DNA of 64,000 nt from Lutimonas zeaxanthinifaciens (GTDB lineage Bacteria > Bacteroidota > Bacteroidia > Flavobacteriales > Flavobacteriaceae). Shown here in pieces: positions 17,944 to 25,786 of this stretch. The position numbers were made by a program, and so were the translations under genes. Where the stretch lies: contig NZ_CP129964.1 in NCBI RefSeq assembly GCF_030503675.1, positions 1,364,001 to 1,428,000 of the forward strand, read 5' to 3'. The notes beneath the pieces were generated by a model. That model searched no databases. It had not been told where the DNA came from and was given only the letters and a program-made list of their open reading frames with translations. How positions within the stretch are numbered: position 1 is the first letter of the stretch; each line of letters opens with the position of its first letter.

Positions 17944-18882
17944 ATGGTGAATAGAAGACATATTCGTATTAAGGTAATGCAATCAGTATATGCCATACTT
18001 CAATCGAAAAGTGATGATTTAACAAAGGAAGAAAAATTTCTCCTTTTCAACATTAAAAAAACTACCGAACTTTATGTGCTTCAATTACTTCTCATGGTAG
18101 AGGTCAGAAATCTGGCTCTTGAACATATAGAGATTAAAAAGAAGAAGTACCTGGCCACACAGGAAGATATTAACCCTAATTTGAAGTTTATAAATAATCG
18201 TTTGATCCAGTCTGTAACTGATAGTCCTGAAATCAAAGATTATGTCTCCGGGTCCAAATTGATTGATTGGAAGGAAAACAGAGAATATGTTAGGATACTT
18301 TTGGATGAGCTGATTGAAAGTGAATTGTATAAGGACTATCTCAATGATGAAGAAGATAGTTTTTACAAAGACAGGACGTTCATACTGGAATTCTTTAAAT
18401 CCATTGTTGCTCCCAATGAAAAGCTTTTTGATTATTATGAGAGTCTGAATCTGAGCTGGGTAGATGATTATCCCTTGGTCAATACGAATGTGATGAAAGT
18501 GATCAAGCAGATGGATTCAGGTGATGTTTTTACGCTGCGTCAGCTTAAAGTCAAGGAAGATGATGAAGAATTTCTCGTCGATCTGTTCAGGAAGACCATT
18601 TTGCATCAACAGGAATTTACCGCAGAAATAGATGCCAAAACACCAAACTGGGACACCGAGAGGATCGCTGATATGGATATGATCCTGATTAAGATGGCCT
18701 TGACCGAATTTCTTTACTTCCCTTCTATACCTACAAAGGTGACTATCAATGAGTATATTGAGATTGCCAAGGATTACTCCACCAAAAAAAGCAGCTATTT
18801 TATCAATGGGGTGCTGGATAAGCTTTTAAAGGAATATAATAAATCAGGCAGATTAAAGAAAATAGGAAGAGGATTATTATAA
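17944..18882 (+). CDS. nusB: Transcription antitermination factor NusB, long form
   Basis: A 312-residue protein. The N-terminus MVNRRHIRIKVMQSVYAI and the C-terminal block (DWTERIADMDM-like NWDTERIADMDMILIKMAL, then TINEYIEIAKDYSTKKS and FINGVLDKL) are those of NusB, the RNA-binding factor that joins NusE at boxA to prevent premature termination in rRNA operons. E. coli NusB is about 139 residues. Here roughly 150 extra residues, rich in charged and aromatic positions, separate the first helix from the core. Long NusB proteins are common in Bacteroidota. It heads the nusB-DUF1573-yajC-ybbR-coaE set. Confidence 0.9.
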   Translation: MVNRRHIRIKVMQSVYAILQSKSDDLTKEEKFLLFNIKKTTELYVLQLLLMVEVRNLALEHIEIKKKKYLATQEDINPNLKFINNRLIQSVTDSPEIKDYVSGSKLIDWKENREYVRILLDELIESELYKDYLNDEEDSFYKDRTFILEFFKSIVAPNEKLFDYYESLNLSWVDDYPLVNTNVMKVIKQMDSGDVFTLRQLKVKEDDEEFLVDLFRKTILHQQEFTAEIDAKTPNWDTERIADMDMILIKMALTEFLYFPSIPTKVTINEYIEIAKDYSTKKSSYFINGVLDKLLKEYNKSGRLKKIGRGLL

Positions 18883-18917
18883 AAAATTATACTTTTACAG
18901 AAACAAATTATAACAGA

Positions 18918-19388
18918 ATGAAAAAAATTATTGCTTTATCCGTTTTGAGTTTGAGTTTAATGCTGGTATCGTGTAATGAGAATGCGGCAAAGAAGATCAA
19001 AAGTGAGAATCTCGAATTAGCAAAAGAGAGAGACAAAGAAATCAAAATTGGCGGGCCAAAATTGAAATTTGATAAAACAGAGCACGATTTTGGTGTGATC
19101 AATGAAGGTGATGTGGTAGAAACTGTATTTACGTTTACAAATTCCGGAAAATCAGAATTGATCATAACTTCAGCAAAAGGAAGTTGTGGTTGTACTGTTC
19201 CTGAATGGCCTAAAGAACCTATCATGCCTGGTGATAAAGGTACGATAAAGGTTAAGTTTAATTCAGATAGAAAACCAAACTTACAACAGAAACAAATAAC
19301 CTTAGTTACCAATACGGATCAGGGAAAAGAAATCCTAAAAATAAAGGCACAGGTTACGCCTAAGGCCAAAGTTCAACAGAATAGCTAA
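18918..19388 (+). CDS. DUF1573 lipoprotein
   Basis: A 156-residue predicted lipoprotein with the lipid-attachment cysteine at residue 19 (MLVSCNE). After a charged coiled region comes a DUF1573 domain, an Ig-like fold related to choice-of-anchor domains (KFDKTEHDFGVINEGDVVE, GSCGCTVPEWP). The Cys-x-Cys in GSCGC is conserved in the family. Function is unknown; the genomic link nusB-DUF1573-yajC is common in Bacteroidota. Separated from nusB by 35 bases and from yajC by 5. Confidence 0.9.
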   Translation: MKKIIALSVLSLSLMLVSCNENAAKKIKSENLELAKERDKEIKIGGPKLKFDKTEHDFGVINEGDVVETVFTFTNSGKSELIITSAKGSCGCTVPEWPKEPIMPGDKGTIKVKFNSDRKPNLQQKQITLVTNTDQGKEILKIKAQVTPKAKVQQNS

Positions 19389-19393
19389 CAAAA

Positions 19394-19720
19394 ATGATTT
19401 ATCAAACTATATTTTTACAGGCCGGAGGTGGCGGTATAGGGAATTACATTTTAATTCCTTTAATGTTTTTGGTTCTTTATCTATTTATGATCAGACCTCA
19501 GATGAAAAGACAGAAAAACGAGAAAAAATTTCAGTCTTCCATTAAAAAAGGAGCGAAGGTAGTCACAACAAGTGGAATTCACGGTAAAATAGTGGATCTG
19601 ATTGATAGCGATAATACTTGTGTAATTGAAACAGGAGCAGGAAAGATCAAGTTTGAAAGGTCTGCAATTTCGATGGAGTTGAGTAAAAAATATGCTCCCA
19701 AAGAAGTGAAGAAAAAATAG
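19394..19720 (+). CDS. yajC: Preprotein translocase subunit YajC
   Basis: A 108-residue membrane protein accessory to SecDF in the Sec export complex. One transmembrane segment (about residues 18-35), then the family signature LFMIRPQMKRQKNE and a cytoplasmic domain with GAKVVTTSGIHGKI. Length is typical. It follows the DUF1573 gene by 5 bases; secDF is not in this window. Confidence 0.95.
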   Translation: MIYQTIFLQAGGGGIGNYILIPLMFLVLYLFMIRPQMKRQKNEKKFQSSIKKGAKVVTTSGIHGKIVDLIDSDNTCVIETGAGKIKFERSAISMELSKKYAPKEVKKK

Positions 19721-19740
19721 TTTTTTCTTAATAAAAATTT

Positions 19741-19785
19741 AAGGGGTTGTTGGTGAAATATGTTTTTCTGATAACCTCTTTTTTT
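19741..19785 (+). terminator. Possible terminator after yajC
   Basis: AAGGGGTT (19741-19748) can pair with AACCTCTT (19773-19780, one G-T pair), followed by a T run. The loop is long (24 bases), so this could be weak or partly read through into the ybbR-like gene. Confidence 0.45.
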
Positions 19786-19815
19786 ATACATTTAGACAAG
19801 TAAAACTGAGCTCTG

Positions 19816-20781
19816 ATGCCCGAAATAAAAGGTTCGAATAATACGGAAGTACGTCAAAATCAAAAAAAGTTAAGAGTTTTTTTGGTATTTCTTTTGCTCG
19901 CAACACTTTTCTGGTCCCTGATCAAACTTTCCAAGGAATATATTGCTGAAGTCGAATTTGAGCTGTCTTATTCTGATATACCAAAAAACAAGCTTATTCA
20001 GAATGATCCTGAAAAAAAAGTTAATCTTACTTTAAAAACAGTTGGATTCAAATTGCTGAATTACTCTTTTAAAAAGAGAATTCTGGATTATAGTTTGACT
20101 GAAATAGAACGAAAATCAGGTTCAATGTATTTTAGTGAAACCAGCAAAAACACAAACTTTCTGCAGGCTCAGCTTTCCGCTGAAACTATTGTTTTGAATG
20201 TCGAACCAGATACGCTGTTTTTTGATCTTGGTGTAAAAAAATCGAAAAAGGTTCCGATCGTTTCAAGAGTTGAATTTGGTTTTAAGACCGGATTTAATTT
20301 TGTGGGAAATTATGAGGTTGATCCTTCCGAAATAACAATTTCGGGACCCGGGAAAGTAATTGATACCATCAATGAGGTCTTAACATCTCCAACACAATTT
20401 AAGGATATTGCGGAGTCTTTTGAGTATGAGGTTCAGTTGGAAGCTCCAAATCAAGTAATCGTTCTCGAAAAGGATTTTATTGTTGTCAAGGGTGAGGTGG
20501 ACAAGATTACTGATGGTTCTTACAACTTACCTTTTAAAATAATCAATCTGCCTAGAAATGTGATCATAAGCACGTATCCCAAGGAAGTAAAAGTAGTTTA
20601 TCAGGTGGCGTTAAAAGACTACAGCAAGATTCCGGAAAATGCCTTCAGGGTGCAAGTGGACTATAAACAGACCATGGATAATAATCTGGATTATCTTATA
20701 CCGGAACTGGTTGAAAAACCTGAGATCGTCACCAATGTTAAAATCGTTCCCAATAAAATTGAATTTCTTATCAAGAAATAA
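19816..20781 (+). CDS. YbbR-domain (CdaR-like) membrane-anchored protein
   Basis: A 321-residue protein with one N-terminal membrane segment (about residues 20-36) and an extracytoplasmic region of YbbR-like repeats (around IVSRVEFGFKTGFNFVGNY and PSEITISGPGKVID). In Firmicutes YbbR/CdaR regulates a diadenylate cyclase. In Flavobacteriia the gene usually stands next to coaE and its role is unknown. coaE follows 31 bases later and they are probably co-transcribed. Confidence 0.85.
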   Translation: MPEIKGSNNTEVRQNQKKLRVFLVFLLLATLFWSLIKLSKEYIAEVEFELSYSDIPKNKLIQNDPEKKVNLTLKTVGFKLLNYSFKKRILDYSLTEIERKSGSMYFSETSKNTNFLQAQLSAETIVLNVEPDTLFFDLGVKKSKKVPIVSRVEFGFKTGFNFVGNYEVDPSEITISGPGKVIDTINEVLTSPTQFKDIAESFEYEVQLEAPNQVIVLEKDFIVVKGEVDKITDGSYNLPFKIINLPRNVIISTYPKEVKVVYQVALKDYSKIPENAFRVQVDYKQTMDNNLDYLIPELVEKPEIVTNVKIVPNKIEFLIKK

Positions 20782-20812
20782 TTAATGGCCGAAGGCCAAA
20801 AAAAGAGAAACC

Positions 20813-21391
20813 TTGAAAAAAGTTGGCTTAACTGGCGGAATTGGAAGCGGAAAGAGTACCGTGGCTAAAATGTTTGAGGATCTTAACGTCCCCGTCTATT
20901 ACGCTGATGACAGGGCAAAATGGCTGATGGTCAATTCTGTAGAACTCAAGGAAATCATCCAAAACGAGTTTGGCACTGAATCTTATATTGACGGGAAATT
21001 GAACAGGGCCTATCTGGCAGCAAAGGTTTTTACAAACAGAACAGAACTTGATAAATTAAATTCTTTGGTTCATCCTGCTGTTAGAAAGGATTTTGATAAA
21101 TGGATGGAAAATCAAAACAGTCCTTACGTGATTCAGGAGAATCCGTTAATTTTTGAAAATGAAAATGAGGATCATTTTGATGTTGTCATATCGGTTATAG
21201 CGGATGAGGAAATAAGGATTGAAAGGGTCATGTCTCGTGACGGCCATTCAAGAGGGGATGTGGTCAATCGAATAAAAAACCAAACTTCCGATCAGACGAG
21301 AAAATCTAAATCTGATTTTATCATTCAAAACATAGATTTCAACGATACCCGATCACAGGTTTTGAAGATTCACAAAAAACTACTCGCCTAA
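20813..21391 (+). CDS. coaE: Dephospho-CoA kinase CoaE (TTG start)
   Basis: A 192-residue P-loop kinase for the last step of coenzyme A synthesis. The P-loop GGIGSGKST spans residues 8-16 and DDRAKW with the CoaE lid region follows. The only suitable start is TTG 20813: codons upstream in frame contain no ATG before a stop at 20783, and KKVGLTGGIGSGKS is the standard N-terminus. An ATG at 20785 is in another frame. Confidence 0.94.
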   Translation: MKKVGLTGGIGSGKSTVAKMFEDLNVPVYYADDRAKWLMVNSVELKEIIQNEFGTESYIDGKLNRAYLAAKVFTNRTELDKLNSLVHPAVRKDFDKWMENQNSPYVIQENPLIFENENEDHFDVVISVIADEEIRIERVMSRDGHSRGDVVNRIKNQTSDQTRKSKSDFIIQNIDFNDTRSQVLKIHKKLLA

Positions 21392-21425
21392 AACCTTAAA
21401 AAAATCTATTTCACTTTAGTTTTAT

Positions 21426-21461
21426 GTTAAATTAATCGTAATTTTCGTTAACAATTGTTAA
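21426..21461 (+). promoter_or_regulatory. Phased GTTAA repeats, candidate OmpR-type operator
   Basis: GTTAA occurs at 21426, 21447 and 21457, spaced 21 and 10 bases, close to whole helical turns. The last two overlap a perfect 14-base palindrome TTAACAATTGTTAA (21448-21461). Tandem half-sites 10-11 bases apart are typical targets of PhoB/OmpR-class regulators, and the rprXY-like operon starts just downstream. Confidence 0.5.
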
Positions 21462-21488
21462 AAGATTATTTAAAAGCTAAAGAAAATA

Positions 21489-21496
21489 TACATTTG
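21489..21496 (+). promoter_or_regulatory. Candidate -7 element of the rprXY-like operon
   Basis: TACATTTG fits TAnnTTTG, only 5 bases before the kinase ATG, so the leader would be very short or leaderless. No -33 TTG at normal spacing, consistent with dependence on an activator bound at the upstream GTTAA repeats. Confidence 0.5.
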
Positions 21497-21501
21497 TTTC
21501 A

Positions 21502-23064
21502 ATGAGTAAACGAATTTTTGTACTTTTAGTCGTATTGATGGTGATTTCATTGCTAGGGATCATTACGGTTCAGATTTTCTGGATCCGTTCATCAATTGAG
21601 ATGAGAGAAGAGCAATTTTCTACAAGTGTGAAGTTCGCCTTGGCCAGAGTATCTGAAAATATTCAGAAAAGAGAGTTCAAAGATAATATCTCGAGATATG
21701 CCCCTTTGATCGACAGTATGCAGAAATCAAAACAAAGTAATGTTCGGGATTTTGTATTTCAGCAGATCGATACCAGCAGAAATGAGATTTTTACTTTTAG
21801 GCAGAGTATTCTGGAAAACAATTATAAGTCACAGATATCTCCTTTTGAAACAGATACGGTTAATTTTAAAACCTTTTTAAGCAGAGAAGAAACTCAAATT
21901 GAAAAGATTGAATTCAATTCCAAGGATTTTTCGGAATTGTCACCAAAGGACAGAATGGTTAAGGTGGAAAGGCTCGACAAGTATGATAAGCTCGAATTGG
22001 AAGGTATTTTCAAGAATATAGTGGCAAGAACGCCAATACATGACCGGGTGAGTTCCAATGAGATTCGTATGAATCTGGACAATGAGCTGAGAGCCAGAAA
22101 TATAGAAACAAAGTTTGAATTTGGCGTATTTAATGAGGATCTCATCACAAAAGTAAAGTCGGACAGATTTGTTGAAAAAAGAGGCTATACATATAATGTT
22201 CCTTTGTTTGTGACCGATGATATTGAGGATTATACGCTGTATGTGAGTTTTCCGGATAAAAAGGAATATATATTATCGACGATCTCATGGATATTGATCC
22301 TTTCGGCTCTTTTTATTTTTATTATCATTTTGTCTTTTGCGAGTGCCTTGTATCAGCTGATCAGGCAAAAGCAGATCTCAGAAATAAAAACGGATTTTAT
22401 CAATAACATGACTCATGAGTTTAAAACACCGATTGCTACAATAAACCTGGCCATCGATTCAATAAGAAACCCGAAAATTATTGGAGACAAGGAAAAGGTG
22501 ATAAGATATTCTCAAATGATTCGTGAGGAAAACAAAAGGATGCATGCTCAGGTAGAAAATGTACTGAGAATTTCCAAACTGGAGAAGAATCAGTTGGATC
22601 TTAGTAAGGATGTAGTGGATTTACACGACATAATTGAAGATGCAGTGTCTCATGTGAGTTTGATTATCAGGGACCGGGAAGGTGAAATTAATTTTGATCT
22701 GGGGGCTAAGCAAACAGAGGTTTCGGCAAGTAGGTTTCATATGACGAACGTGGTGACCAATATGCTCGATAATGCCATCAAGTATTCGGAAGGGCCGCCA
22801 ATCATAAGGATGGAAACTGTTAATGCCGGAAATTCAATTGTTTTAAAAATTACAGATAAAGGAATCGGCATGTCAAAAAATGTTCAGAAAAAAGTGTTTA
22901 ATAAATTTTACAGAGAGCAGACGGGTAACGTCCATAATGTCAAGGGACACGGTCTTGGTTTATCCTATGTAAAAAGCATCGTTGAAAAACACCATGGACA
23001 GGTTTATGTTGAAAGTGAAAAAGGGAAGGGAAGCACGTTTACAATGAAACTACCAATAATTTAA
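21502..23064 (+). CDS. rprX: Sensor histidine kinase, RprX-like
   Basis: A 520-residue membrane kinase. Membrane segments lie at about residues 6-28 and 258-282, flanking a large periplasmic sensor domain. HisKA carries the phospho-acceptor His305 in MTHEFKTPIATI, and the ATPase domain has NMLDNAIKYSE (N box) and GIGMS and GHGLGLSYV (G boxes). It is followed 12 bases later by its response regulator. Overall resemblance is to RprX of Bacteroides; the signal sensed is not known from sequence. Confidence 0.9.
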   Translation: MSKRIFVLLVVLMVISLLGIITVQIFWIRSSIEMREEQFSTSVKFALARVSENIQKREFKDNISRYAPLIDSMQKSKQSNVRDFVFQQIDTSRNEIFTFRQSILENNYKSQISPFETDTVNFKTFLSREETQIEKIEFNSKDFSELSPKDRMVKVERLDKYDKLELEGIFKNIVARTPIHDRVSSNEIRMNLDNELRARNIETKFEFGVFNEDLITKVKSDRFVEKRGYTYNVPLFVTDDIEDYTLYVSFPDKKEYILSTISWILILSALFIFIIILSFASALYQLIRQKQISEIKTDFINNMTHEFKTPIATINLAIDSIRNPKIIGDKEKVIRYSQMIREENKRMHAQVENVLRISKLEKNQLDLSKDVVDLHDIIEDAVSHVSLIIRDREGEINFDLGAKQTEVSASRFHMTNVVTNMLDNAIKYSEGPPIIRMETVNAGNSIVLKITDKGIGMSKNVQKKVFNKFYREQTGNVHNVKGHGLGLSYVKSIVEKHHGQVYVESEKGKGSTFTMKLPII

Positions 23065-23076
23065 AATATTTTAAAA

Positions 23077-23772
23077 ATGGCAAATAAAAAAATATTACTC
23101 GTCGAGGATGATCCTAATTTTGGAACCGTTTTAAAAGATTATTTGGCACTAAATGATTATGATGTACATCACGCCAAAGATGGTTTAGATGGCTTAATTG
23201 CCTTTAAAAATGATGATTTTGACATTTGTATTTTGGATGTAATGATGCCCAAAAAAGATGGTTTTTCTCTTGCTAAGGATATTAGGTCGGTGAATGCCGA
23301 TATTCCTATCATTTTTTTAACTGCCAAATCCATGAAAGAAGATGTGTTAAAAGGGTATCAGGTTGGAGCAGACGATTATTTGAACAAACCTTTTGATTCT
23401 GAGATCCTCCTTCACAAGATCAAAGCCATACTTCAAAGAAAAGAATCTGATGCTGCAAATGATGATAATCAGTTCGAATTTGAAATTGGAAAATTTCATT
23501 TGAATTCAAAACTTCGACAATTAAGTTTTGACGGGGAGGAACCTCGTAAACTGTCTCCTAAAGAGAATAAGTTACTGAAATTGTTGGCGTTGTATAAAAA
23601 TGATCTTTTACCGAGAGATCTGGCATTGACGAAAATATGGAGAGATGACAATTATTTCACCTCAAGAAGTATGGATGTTTATATTGCCAAGCTGAGGAAA
23701 TACCTGAAACTGGATGAGAATGTTGAAATCATTAATATCCATGGTGAAGGGTTCCGACTTGTCGTCAATTAG
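23077..23772 (+). CDS. rprY: OmpR-family response regulator, RprY-like
   Basis: A 231-residue regulator with a receiver domain (phospho-acceptor Asp54 in ILDVMMPKKDGF, acidic pair in VEDDPN, Lys in NKPF) and a C-terminal winged-helix domain (LSPKENKLLKLL, SMDVYIAKLRKYL). It pairs with the kinase immediately upstream and ends at a strong terminator. The phased GTTAA repeats before the operon are the obvious candidate autoregulatory site. Confidence 0.93.
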   Translation: MANKKILLVEDDPNFGTVLKDYLALNDYDVHHAKDGLDGLIAFKNDDFDICILDVMMPKKDGFSLAKDIRSVNADIPIIFLTAKSMKEDVLKGYQVGADDYLNKPFDSEILLHKIKAILQRKESDAANDDNQFEFEIGKFHLNSKLRQLSFDGEEPRKLSPKENKLLKLLALYKNDLLPRDLALTKIWRDDNYFTSRSMDVYIAKLRKYLKLDENVEIINIHGEGFRLVVN

Positions 23773-23794
23773 ACGAAAATTCCTGTGATAAAAT

Positions 23795-23826
23795 AAAGGC
23801 CGAATCTTTGAGATACGGCCTTTTTT
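23795..23826 (+). terminator. Terminator after rprY-like gene
   Basis: AAAGGCCG (23795-23802) pairs with CGGCCTTT (23816-23823), followed by a T run. It lies 22 bases after the regulator stop. Confidence 0.85.
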
Positions 23827-23860
23827 ATTGTTGTATTTTTACATTAGAAAAAAATGGCCT

Positions 23861-24481
23861 ATGTCTAAACTATTGAAATTATATGAAAATAATCCTGATC
23901 CAAGAATTGTTGATCAAGCGGTTCAAATCTTAAGAGATGGAGGGCTGATCATCTATCCAACGGATACGGTATACGGATTGGGTTGTGATATTACCAAAGT
24001 CAGGGCCCTGGAGCGCGTCGCAAAATTAAAACAGGTCAAACTGGAGAAAGCCAACTTTTCTTTTATTTGTTATGATTTAAGTAATTTATCGGAGTATGTG
24101 CGTCAGATCGATACACCTTCATATAAAATTTTGAGAAGAGCCTTGCCCGGACCCTACACTTTCATTTTAAAGGGTAACAATAACCTTCCGAAAGCCTTTA
24201 AAAAGAAAAAGACAGTTGGTATTCGAGTTCCTGATAATAATATCATAAGGACCATTGTAATGGAATTGGGAAACCCGATAGTTTCTACTTCGATCTACGA
24301 TGAGGATGATGTAATTGAATATACAACGGATCCCGAGCTGATCTATGAAAAATGGAGGGATCGGGTGGATCTGGTCATCGATGGAGGTTATGGAGGGAAT
24401 ATCGCCTCTACCATAATCGATCTCACAGAAGATGAGATTGTGGTTGTAAGAGAAGGAAAAGGGCCGGTAGAAGTTTTATAA
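23861..24481 (+). CDS. Threonylcarbamoyl-AMP synthase family protein (Sua5/YciO/YrdC)
   Basis: A 206-residue YrdC-fold protein. Family motifs seen are IYPTDTVYGLGCD near the N-terminus, LKQVKLEKANFSF with LPGPYTFIL, and VGIRVPDNN. Sua5/TsaC makes threonylcarbamoyl-AMP for the t6A modification of ANN-decoding tRNAs, while YciO relatives have unclear roles. The LEKANFSFICYDLS stretch resembles the YciO branch, so exact function is uncertain. ATG 23861 is used rather than TTG 23828. The stop overlaps the 3' end of the convergent gene by 6 bases. Confidence 0.85.
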   Translation: MSKLLKLYENNPDPRIVDQAVQILRDGGLIIYPTDTVYGLGCDITKVRALERVAKLKQVKLEKANFSFICYDLSNLSEYVRQIDTPSYKILRRALPGPYTFILKGNNNLPKAFKKKKTVGIRVPDNNIIRTIVMELGNPIVSTSIYDEDDVIEYTTDPELIYEKWRDRVDLVIDGGYGGNIASTIIDLTEDEIVVVREGKGPVEVL

Positions 24482-25096
24482 ATTGTTTTTATTCGATAAA
24501 GCCTTATAATTACTCTTCAGTTTTTTTAGGAATATTCCATAAATGATTCTGTAAAACAGCCAAAAAATTGATAATGCCAGGAGTAATAAAATGATGGACA
24601 CAATCCACATGGTTGTCATACTGGCACCCTCATTAAGCCCGTTTTTAAAATCTTCGGAACTATAGACAGCATAGAACATATTCAACCCTATTATTGCCAT
24701 GATAGTAAGGTTATAATAAATGTAGTATTTTACGGTTCTTCTTGTTTTTAGAATGTTTCCTAACAGCACTTTTACCGTACTTTCTGCTGAAATATTCCTG
24801 TAATTCTTATAAAAAACATAGATAAATCCTAAAATGATTACAACATGCGTGATTGAATAAAACATCATAACCCTGCTTAGGCCATATTGCTGGTAAAAAG
24901 CCCTCGTACTTTCAAAATCGGTAAAAAGATAGACCAAATTGGGCAAAATGAATTCAAGTAAACTAATGATCAGAATCCATTTGACAATGGAAGATGATTT
25001 TTTTTGAACCATCTCATTTATGTCAGATTCTGAAAATCTGATTTTTGATTCCTCCTGATTTTTCCAGAGGTCCTTTAGGCTTTCTAAATTCTCCAT
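24476..25096 (-). CDS. Four-TM membrane partner of the sigma factor
   Basis: A 206-residue protein with a cytoplasmic N-terminus (ESLKDLWKNQEESKIRFSES and MVQKKSSSIVKW) and four membrane segments. It starts 2 bases after the sigma factor stop, so the two are translated as a pair. This position and layout suggest an anti-sigma factor, although no zinc-type HxxxCxxC motif is present and the family has no proven activity that I know of. Function is therefore inferred from context. Confidence 0.8.
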   Translation of the reverse strand: MENLESLKDLWKNQEESKIRFSESDINEMVQKKSSSIVKWILIISLLEFILPNLVYLFTDFESTRAFYQQYGLSRVMMFYSITHVVIILGFIYVFYKNYRNISAESTVKVLLGNILKTRRTVKYYIYYNLTIMAIIGLNMFYAVYSSEDFKNGLNEGASMTTMWIVSIILLLLALSIFWLFYRIIYGIFLKKLKSNYKALSNKNNL

Positions 25097-25098
25097 GC

Positions 25099-25596
25099 TT
25101 ACGGATTTAAAATGTTCTTAAGTTTGGTCTTGGTACGATTCATTTTTACTCGTGCATTTACCTCGCTAATACCCAGTGTCTTAGCGATTTCTCTGTAATT
25201 TTTATCCTCGAGATACATCAAGGCCAAAGCTTTTTCGATATCATTTAGGCTGTAAATCGCTTTATATAACAGGTCAAGCTGTTTATCCTTTTCATTGTCA
25301 TACCCATGATATTCTAATTCTTTCAAATTATCATAGATCTGCGTTGTTTCTACACTTCTTTTGGACTTTCTATACAATGATATTGCCGTATTAAAAGCAA
25401 CTCTGTACATCCAGGTGCTGAACTTCGACTCTCCTCTAAATTTAGGATAGGCTTTCCATAATTGAATTGTAATTTCCTGAAATAGGTCTTTATGGGCTGC
25501 TTCATTATTAGTATACGACCTGCATACTTTATGAATAATGCTCTGATGCAATTCTAATTCTTTAGCAAATTTTTGTTCAAGTTCCCTGGTGTCCAA
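25099..25596 (-). CDS. ECF-type RNA polymerase sigma factor (TTG start)
   Basis: A 165-residue group 4 sigma factor. Region 2 reads DLFQEITIQLWKAYPKF with FSTWMYRVAFNTAI, and region 4 reads LMYLEDKNYREIAKTLGIS followed by RVKMNRTKTKLK. TTG 25596 is the only reasonable start: a stop lies 15-18 bases upstream in frame and the next Met is within region 2. It is co-transcribed with the four-TM partner. The gap upstream is shared with the DUF2141/LytTR operon, and regulators bound there may affect both. Confidence 0.92.
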   Translation of the reverse strand: MDTRELEQKFAKELELHQSIIHKVCRSYTNNEAAHKDLFQEITIQLWKAYPKFRGESKFSTWMYRVAFNTAISLYRKSKRSVETTQIYDNLKELEYHGYDNEKDKQLDLLYKAIYSLNDIEKALALMYLEDKNYREIAKTLGISEVNARVKMNRTKTKLKNILNP

Positions 25597-25654
25597 AAGC
25601 CGATTTACGTATTAGTAGGTTTTTCTTCAAAAATGTTACGAACTTTTTGAACTT

Positions 25655-25662
25655 CAAATATA
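25655..25662 (-). promoter_or_regulatory. Candidate -7 element for the sigma factor operon
   Basis: TATATTTG on the minus strand fits TAnnTTTG, 58 bases before the TTG start. The -33 position would fall inside the LytTR-like repeat at 25681-25689, where the bases read CTG rather than TTG. Confidence 0.5.
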
Positions 25663-25680
25663 ATTTACTTTTTATAAAGT

Positions 25681-25710
25681 GCAGTTCATCCTTAAAAAAT
25701 GACAGTTCGG
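25681..25710 (+). promoter_or_regulatory. LytTR-type direct repeat upstream of the DUF2141/LytTR operon
   Basis: GCAGTTCAT (25681-25689) and ACAGTTCGG (25702-25710) are separated by 12 bases. The established LytTR target is two 9-base repeats of the form [TA][AC][CA]GTTN[AG][TG] spaced by 12-13 bases; these score 8/9 and 9/9. It lies 77 bases before the first gene of an operon that ends with a LytTR regulator, so autoregulation is likely. Confidence 0.6.
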
Positions 25711-25743
25711 TAATTCAAAATTTAATTGTTCCAGTGCTCATCG

Positions 25744-25751
25744 CACATTTG
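25744..25751 (+). promoter_or_regulatory. Imperfect -7 element before DUF2141
   Basis: CACATTTG differs by one base from TAnnTTTG and lies 35 bases before the ATG. With transcription starting a few bases after, the LytTR-like repeat would be centred near -60, a usual activator position. Confidence 0.4.
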
Positions 25752-25786
25752 TACCATAATTAATCAATAATACTAAATTTTAAATT

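Noticed and set aside
20785-20812. ATG 20785 as start of coaE
   Set aside because: It is in a different frame from the CoaE protein; the in-frame TTG 20813 gives the standard N-terminus.
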